29,987 nt of DNA, from positions 565,829 to 595,815 of the forward strand of contig NW_003144288.1 of the NCBI RefSeq assembly GCF_000003605.2, written 5' to 3'. The position numbers were made by a program, and so were the translations under genes. Numbering within the stretch: the stretch's first letter is position 1; each line of letters starts with the position of its first letter. Of this stretch, positions 26,601-29,987 are shown piece after piece. The notes under the pieces were generated by a model. That model saw nothing but the letters and a program-made list of their open reading frames with translations, was not told the origin of the DNA and made no database searches. This DNA is from Saccoglossus kowalevskii. Its lineage: Eukaryota; Hemichordata; Enteropneusta; Harrimaniidae.

Positions 26601-29054
26601 CAGTACTAGCAGTTTGAACCCCTGGTAGCTGCGTCCCAACGGTAGACGGTAAGCCAGCCAACAGGTCCTCCGTTGATGGGATTTTGTCATCTTCTGCCGG
26701 CCATGGATTTTGACGCTGCTGTACCCGAGGTTCAAACATGGATTGTGGCCGCCCAAATGTTCTCGGTGATTTGCCTGGTGTGTTTGGTGTGACAGGCTCT
26801 ACAGTCGGTGATGATTCGTGTCCATTACTGATGGCAGGGGCCTCCTCCGGTCGGGGCACAAGTGTTGCTCGAAGCTGTGAGTTTTCCTGCATCAGCCTTT
26901 GAACCTAAGTGAAATGAAATAACACACATAAGTTTACTGCGAGAGCTGTAAAACCATTTATTTTCACTGACATTTTAAAAATTTCACTATTTTGATCAGA
27001 TTCAATAGGTTTCACGAATTTGCACGGGAAACAATGACTTCTATTTATTTGATTTAAAATGTTTGTGCGGATTAAATTTAGCAGATAATATTTATCAGTG
27101 AAATTAAAACCCAGTGAATAATTAATACACTTACAGTAAACTGAAAATGGTGCCATTTAAAAAGGTCAAAGGTCAGTTTATTACATTGGTTTCTCATAAA
27201 TTCAATGTATAAACTATAATAATAATTCTTTCACTGAATAAATTACTTAGTGAAGAAAATATTTTGTTATATCAAATTCAACAAACCTCAAATAAAATTT
27301 TACTCATTTCCACCATAGAGGGCAGAACACATATTAATGATGTGAACTACAAACAAGTTTGCAAAAAATGCATTCATAGCCACAACCGTAAATCTGTCTA
27401 TACTGTCATTACAACAGCTTTACCTAAAATTTAGTTAATACTGTAAAATACTTTATTTTCACTTGGAATTAATTCAGTGAAAATAAAATCCAGCGAATAT
27501 ACTTTTTTCCTATATTTTGCATTCAACTCATCAAAAATCAGTGAAAATAAAATCCACACAAAACACCTAAAAGTCTTTTCAGCGAAAATTAATTCCAGCT
27601 AAAATAAAGTATTTCACAGTACCCGGTAGTCTCCTTGGTATTTGCTTTCACTAAGTGATAAAATCCAATAAAACTGACAAAAAATAAAACATACCATAGA
27701 TTGCAGTAAATTGATTTCTTGTGTCATGTTTTTGTTCATCGTTGCAAGTTGTTGAATTTTAGCTTCCGCTGATGCATGCGCTTTCTTGACTTCCAAGTAT
27801 TCCTCTATTGTGATTGGTCCGTCTGACAGCTCAGATGACGCCATGCTCTGCAAAGTTAAAAGTCAACAGGCATGTTAACAAGAATTAAATTCTTGACTAG
27901 GAAGTCATTATAAATGACTTTATCCTCATCAGTAATTTAAGTGCCTTGACTTTGAAATTGACTAGCTTGATTAAACATTTTGTGGATGCAACGTTCAATA
28001 CAAGGGCATGCAGCCATACATACCGCTGTTCTTCGGTTACTTTTTGGTGAACTTTCTTGCTCTACAGCATTCAATTGTTCTTCAAGATCAGGTTCATCAT
28101 CGGAGCCTGCCACACTATCATACAGGGGTTCATCGTCGCTAATCGTGCTGGGAACTTTACCTACCCCAAGACGCGATTCGGATAGTTTGACTGGTGGTGG
28201 TGCCGGTGGCGGATCTCGATATGCCATTATATCTATATGATCTGAAATGTTGAGGAATTTGGGATATGTACAAGCAAGTGGTGTGTGAATACAAGAAACA
28301 CTTGAATAATGTGATTCAGTATGGTGATGTAAATATTTTAAGGTGGGTATATCTCTCGACCAGTTTCCTAACATAAGTAAGTCCCTGCATGGCTATTCCT
28401 GGGACAATGCGTAATCCACACTGTTTGTATTTATTCCTTCATCTTTGATTTTGATCTTGTGTTCATACACCAATAGATGGGAGTTATAATTCAATTATTA
28501 CCTTGCTTCCACTTTCCCATGGTATTGCATTGTGGAGTAGTGCGAGTATACTCCGCTATGTTGTGTACCCACTGTCTGTTTTGTTGCATATACCGGTATA
28601 TGTTTTAAATTGCGTTATGCATGGACCCCCTAATCAATTTTAGTACTGAGCAATTCAACTTTACTATTTTCTCCAGAAAAGTCAAGTCAAATACTAATTT
28701 CGACATAAAGTGATGAACGTTGATAACGTTTTACTGTGCAACTTGGTGAGATCACAAAACAATGTTGCGTGCAAATGAAAATTAGAAGAATTAAATCTAT
28801 CGGCTGTCAAAAAGATATCCAGGTCACTCACTATTAAACAAAGACAGCTTTGTCGTGTCGTAAATAAATGAAACTAAACAACACATGTTCATTTCATAAG
28901 TGAAATACCCCAACATAATAGCAATTCAATTGCAGTTACTTTTACCTGTTCTAAGAATTGACCGATGACTGGATCGCCTTCTCGCATCATTCAATATATC
29001 AATAATTAAAGTGGCAAATTCCCTGGCATTGAAACGGGCTAATTTTTGACGTCC
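23413..29054 (-). CDS. GIT: ARF GTPase-activating protein GIT, C-terminal 487 residues (5' part beyond window)
   Basis: GIT proteins are ArfGAP scaffolds that bind PIX and paxillin and act at focal adhesions, centrosomes and synapses. Eight exons in the window join in frame to 1464 nt. In order they show the second Spa2-homology repeat (RQKLARFNAREFATLIIDIL), an acidic DDEPLYDSVAGSDDE segment, a coiled coil (LSDGPITIEEYLEVKKAHAS onward), a proline/serine-rich linker, and the C-terminal paxillin-binding helical domain (LPRQEDIIRQTEQITRKIQK, FIPCSENIHKAVKEMADLFP, QQVTQQVI...FDIAKAAKQLV). The ArfGAP zinc finger, ankyrin repeats and first SHD repeat should lie right of 29987. GIT1 versus GIT2 cannot be decided; most invertebrates have one gene. 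The C-terminus VTLFQ is shorter than the VTITTREKKQ of human GIT1. Confidence 0.95.
24049..24112 (-). CDS. GIT: GIT exon: FIPCSENIHKAVKEMADLFPE
   Basis: Acceptor TCGTTTCAG, donor CCTGAG|GTGGGT, 64 nt; it completes a serine codon and ends in phase 0. FIPCSENIHKAVKEMADLFP is almost the human SFVPCSEKIHLAVTEMASLFP, helix 2 of the paxillin-binding domain. Confidence 0.97.
24315..24503 (-). CDS. GIT: GIT exon: start of the paxillin-binding helical domain
   Basis: Acceptor TTTTCAATAG, donor CGATAG|GTAAAG, 189 nt. The first two thirds encode a Ser/Gln-rich variable linker. Then comes LPRQEDIIRQTEQITRKIQK followed by LLIAAQAQKHD, matching LPSTEDVILKTEQVTKNIQELLRAAQEFKHD. It takes over a split valine codon (GT|C) and passes AG of a serine codon to the next exon. 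Confidence 0.95.
24566..24900 (+). repeat. Truncated copy of the 7500-8540 element in a GIT intron
   Basis: It opens with ATCCCCGTTCGGACCACTGT, the same start as the THOC6 intron 1 element but without the closing half of the hairpin and without the microsatellite. It continues with TTTTCAAACTTCACATGTAC, GGCTGAATGGCGGCCATTTT, ATTGGATCTCAGTTACAG and GACCTTGATACACGTCAT. Orientation is +, antisense to GIT. About one tandem unit remains. Confidence 0.75.
25015..25133 (-). CDS. GIT: GIT exon: variable linker ending in CDYDNTT region
   Basis: Acceptor GTTATTACAG, donor ACAGT|GTAAGT, 119 nt. It encodes IKRSVRQTGTLTKVEERTSQ followed by CDYDNTTLQTQEDIIQTV. Only one frame is open, and it requires the preceding exon to end in phase 0. 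IKRSV and SQCDYDNT can be aligned with IRKGVSAS and GADSDYENT of GIT1, a weak but ordered match. Confidence 0.85.
25134..26490 (-). other. GIT intron with repeats and a candidate microexon
   Basis: About 1.36 kb. It holds a diverged GGCCATTTTGAATC-type repeat at 26040-26330 and a possible 9-nt microexon at 26370-26378 with a strong GTAAGT donor. A + strand ORF of 110 codons at 25581-25913 has no recognisable domain. Confidence 0.65.
26040..26330. repeat. Old fragment of the ~160-bp unit family
   Basis: Phrases GACGGCCATTTTGAATCAGA, GATCATTTTGAATCAAATGTG and CACCATTCGGCCATCTTGAATCTGA occur at roughly 115-130 bp intervals, with GTGATCAGTCAATGAATGTC between them. They resemble the GGCGGCCATTTT and ATTGATC phrases of the element at 7500-8540, but the similarity is low. 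Confidence 0.4.
26491..26904 (-). CDS. GIT: GIT exon: end of coiled coil and Pro/Ser-rich linker (138 codons)
   Basis: Acceptor TTTCACTTAG, donor TCTGCG|GTGAGT, 414 nt, phase 0 at both ends. It begins VQRLMQENSQLRATLVPRPE, the coiled-coil end (like LQAENLQLRQ in GIT1). Then it runs through TPNTPGKSPRTFGRPQSMFE, matching the QAFSMYEPG stretch, to SPYQMVYDIIETT and TSTESSA. A second in-frame donor (GTG|GTAAGT) lies at 26586/26587 and would shorten the exon by 32 codons. The two exon ends are tandem duplicates. Confidence 0.92.
26944..27138. mobile_element. Diverged MITE of the TACTGTAAAAT family, ~195 bp
   Basis: Left GCTGTAAAACCATTTATTTTCAC and right CACTTACAGTA form the diverged ends. AAACCCAGTGAATAATTAA near the right is shared with the 16485-16695 copy. 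It stops about 40 bp before the acceptor of the 138-codon GIT exon. Confidence 0.6.
27439..27621 (+). mobile_element. MITE, TACTGTAAAAT-ended family, 183 bp
   Basis: Best-preserved copy. The left TACTGTAAAATACTTTATTT and the right AAATAAAGTATTTCACAGTA are inverted repeats. The pairing continues through GGAATTAATT and AATTAATTCC, giving ~35-bp TIRs. The centre has two CAGTGAAAATAAAATCCA phrases. It lies in a GIT intron. Confidence 0.8.
27695..27847 (-). CDS. GIT: GIT exon: coiled-coil region (51 codons)
   Basis: Acceptor AACTTTGCAG, donor CTATG|GTATGT, 153 nt, phase 0. It encodes SMASSELSDGPITIEEYLEV then KKAHASAEAKIQQLATMNKN and MTQEINLLQSM. It matches human MDSSDLSDGAVTLQEYLELKKALATSEAKVQQLMKVN. 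This coiled coil mediates GIT dimerisation in the family. Confidence 0.96.
28024..28241 (-). CDS. GIT: GIT exon: acidic linker with YDSV motif
   Basis: Acceptor CATTTCAG, donor ACAGCG|GTATGT, 218 nt. It encodes HIDIMAYRDPPPAPPPVKLS and onward to SDDEPLYDSVAGSDDEPD, aligning with DDQHDYDSVASDEDTD of GIT1. The PPPAPPP run is lineage-specific. A second AG nine bases inside (ATATAG at 28233-28238) could serve as an alternative acceptor and would remove three codons. Confidence 0.9.
28242..28945 (-). other. GIT intron
   Basis: 704 bp with donor GTAAAAG and acceptor CATTTCAG. A TACCGGTA palindrome at about 28591 is the only sequence feature that stands out. The ORF running from the upstream side into the YDSV exon (28374 downward) is a frame extension, not a separate gene. 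Confidence 0.65.
28946..29054 (-). CDS. GIT: GIT exon: second SHD repeat (first exon in window)
   Basis: Acceptor TTCTCTAG, donor GAACAG|GTAAAA, 109 nt. It encodes GRQKLARFNAREFATLIIDI then LNDARRRSSHRSILRT. GRQKLARFNAREFATLIIDIL is nearly invariant in GIT proteins and is the second Spa2-homology repeat, involved in PIX binding. It corresponds to roughly residue 315 of human GIT1, so about 300 residues are encoded right of the window. Confidence 0.97.
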
Positions 29055-29417
29055 CTAGAGAAAAACAAAATTGAATGTCACATATTTATTATTGTATATA
29101 CGGAAATCACAAAATATGGTATTATATAGGAAGAGATGAATTACTCTGGATTGGATATAAACACCATTGAACACCTAGAGACTGGTGAATTAAAAATCAG
29201 AATTTGTTACTGTTTTGTGAAAGAAGAAAGACTTGCACCCCAAACCGCTAAGAAAGAATATTGGTAATGAATTGGATATGTTTGTTATAAAGGACGACTT
29301 TAAAAGATCGATGTCAGATAAAAAAAAACTTATTTGCTTTAGTTTGGGGGTGGGGGGTTTGACCTTAAAAAAGTTTCCATCCTACAAAAATGATTTTATT
29401 TTTGAATGAAGTCAAAA
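29055..29417 (-). other. GIT intron, part
   Basis: The intron upstream of the SHD exon continues past the right edge. No exon was found between 29055 and 29417. A G-rich run near 29346 is the only notable feature. Confidence 0.6.
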
Positions 29418-29987
29418 CAAGCAGCCTCTCGGCTGAGATAGCTCCGCTGTTAGCAATGCACATTTCAATTAAAGAACAGAAGATATCATTAGAAAATGAA
29501 CAATATGAATAGTATCAAAGCAATCGGACTTACAGTTTTTAACAAGAAGTCGAAAATATCACTTTTTACCAAAAATTACAAAAATATTCACCAAAATAAA
29601 TTAATTAGAGAATTGAAGATATCATCACAAAATGAACAAATCTGAGAGAGTTCCACATGTAGTACCTATATATGTAATATCAAAGCAATCGGACTTACAG
29701 TTTTCAACAAGAAGTCGAAAATATCACTTTTTACCAAAAATGGCAAAAATATTCACCAAAATTAGAGAACTGAAGATATCATCACAAAATGAACAAATCT
29801 GAGAAAGGTCTACATGTAGTATCTATATATGTAATATCAAAGCAATTGAACTATTGATTTTTAACAAGAAGTCGAAAATATCACTTTTTACCAAAAATTA
29901 CAAAAATATTCACCAAAATTAGAGAATTGAAGATATCATCACAAAATGAACAAATCTGAGAAAGGTCCACGTGTAGTACCTATATAT
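29418..29987 (-). mobile_element. Tandem-unit repeat element, reverse copy of 11490-12015, cut by the window edge
   Basis: It starts CAAGCAGCCTCTCGGCTGAG then TAGCTCCGCTGTTAGCAATG, the exact inverse of the tail at 11960-12015. It continues with at least three units of 157-165 bp; the AAAGCAAT phrase marks positions near 29518, 29683 and 29840. Each unit carries TTTAACAAGAAGTCGAAAAT, ATCACTTTTTACCAAAAA and GAAGATATCATCACAAAATG. Units here are much more alike than in the THOC6 copy, so this copy looks younger or homogenised. It lies in a GIT intron. Confidence 0.8.

Noticed and set aside
1..29987. tRNA, rRNA, CRISPR or bacterial operon features
   Set aside because: No tRNA B-box with a cloverleaf, no rRNA sequence and no spaced direct repeats were seen. 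The intron-exon structure shows eukaryotic nuclear DNA.

Overview
This is animal nuclear DNA: two intron-rich genes with consensus GT..AG junctions, AT-rich introns and many dispersed repeats. The element types (microsatellite-headed arrays of ~160-bp tandem units, resembling bivalve pearl/Helitron-related elements) and the very frequent palindrome TACATGTA suggest a marine invertebrate, perhaps a lophotrochozoan such as a mollusc. The species cannot be fixed from the sequence.

Layout. Positions 1-7200 are intergenic, with no recognisable gene, one degenerate microsatellite-headed repeat and a few unassigned ORFs. At 7282-19881 (+) lies a complete 13-exon THOC6 gene, the WD-repeat subunit of the THO/TREX mRNA-export complex. 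All junctions keep frame and give 338 aa, against about 341 aa in human. Its introns hold several non-autonomous elements. From 19990 to 23340 there is a repeat-bearing intergenic gap with a 569-bp foldback-type transposon. At 23413-29054 (-) lie the last eight confident coding exons (487 aa) of a GIT-family ARF GTPase-activating protein. They run from the second SHD repeat to the C-terminal paxillin-binding helical bundle. The ArfGAP and ankyrin exons lie beyond the right edge. The two genes converge tail to tail and have unrelated functions (mRNA export; PIX/paxillin scaffolding), so nothing suggests joint action.

Most notable observations. (1) The GIT stop codon is followed by two further tandem 47-bp copies of the segment encoding the conserved C-terminal AKAAKQL motif. 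(2) A local tandem duplication across a GIT exon/intron boundary created two in-frame alternative 5' splice sites. (3) Two unrelated repeat families share one architecture (microsatellite head, ~160-bp tandem units, terminal hairpin). (4) A transposon has ~110-bp terminal repeats that are themselves nested foldbacks. (5) A short-TIR MITE family is present in at least six copies.
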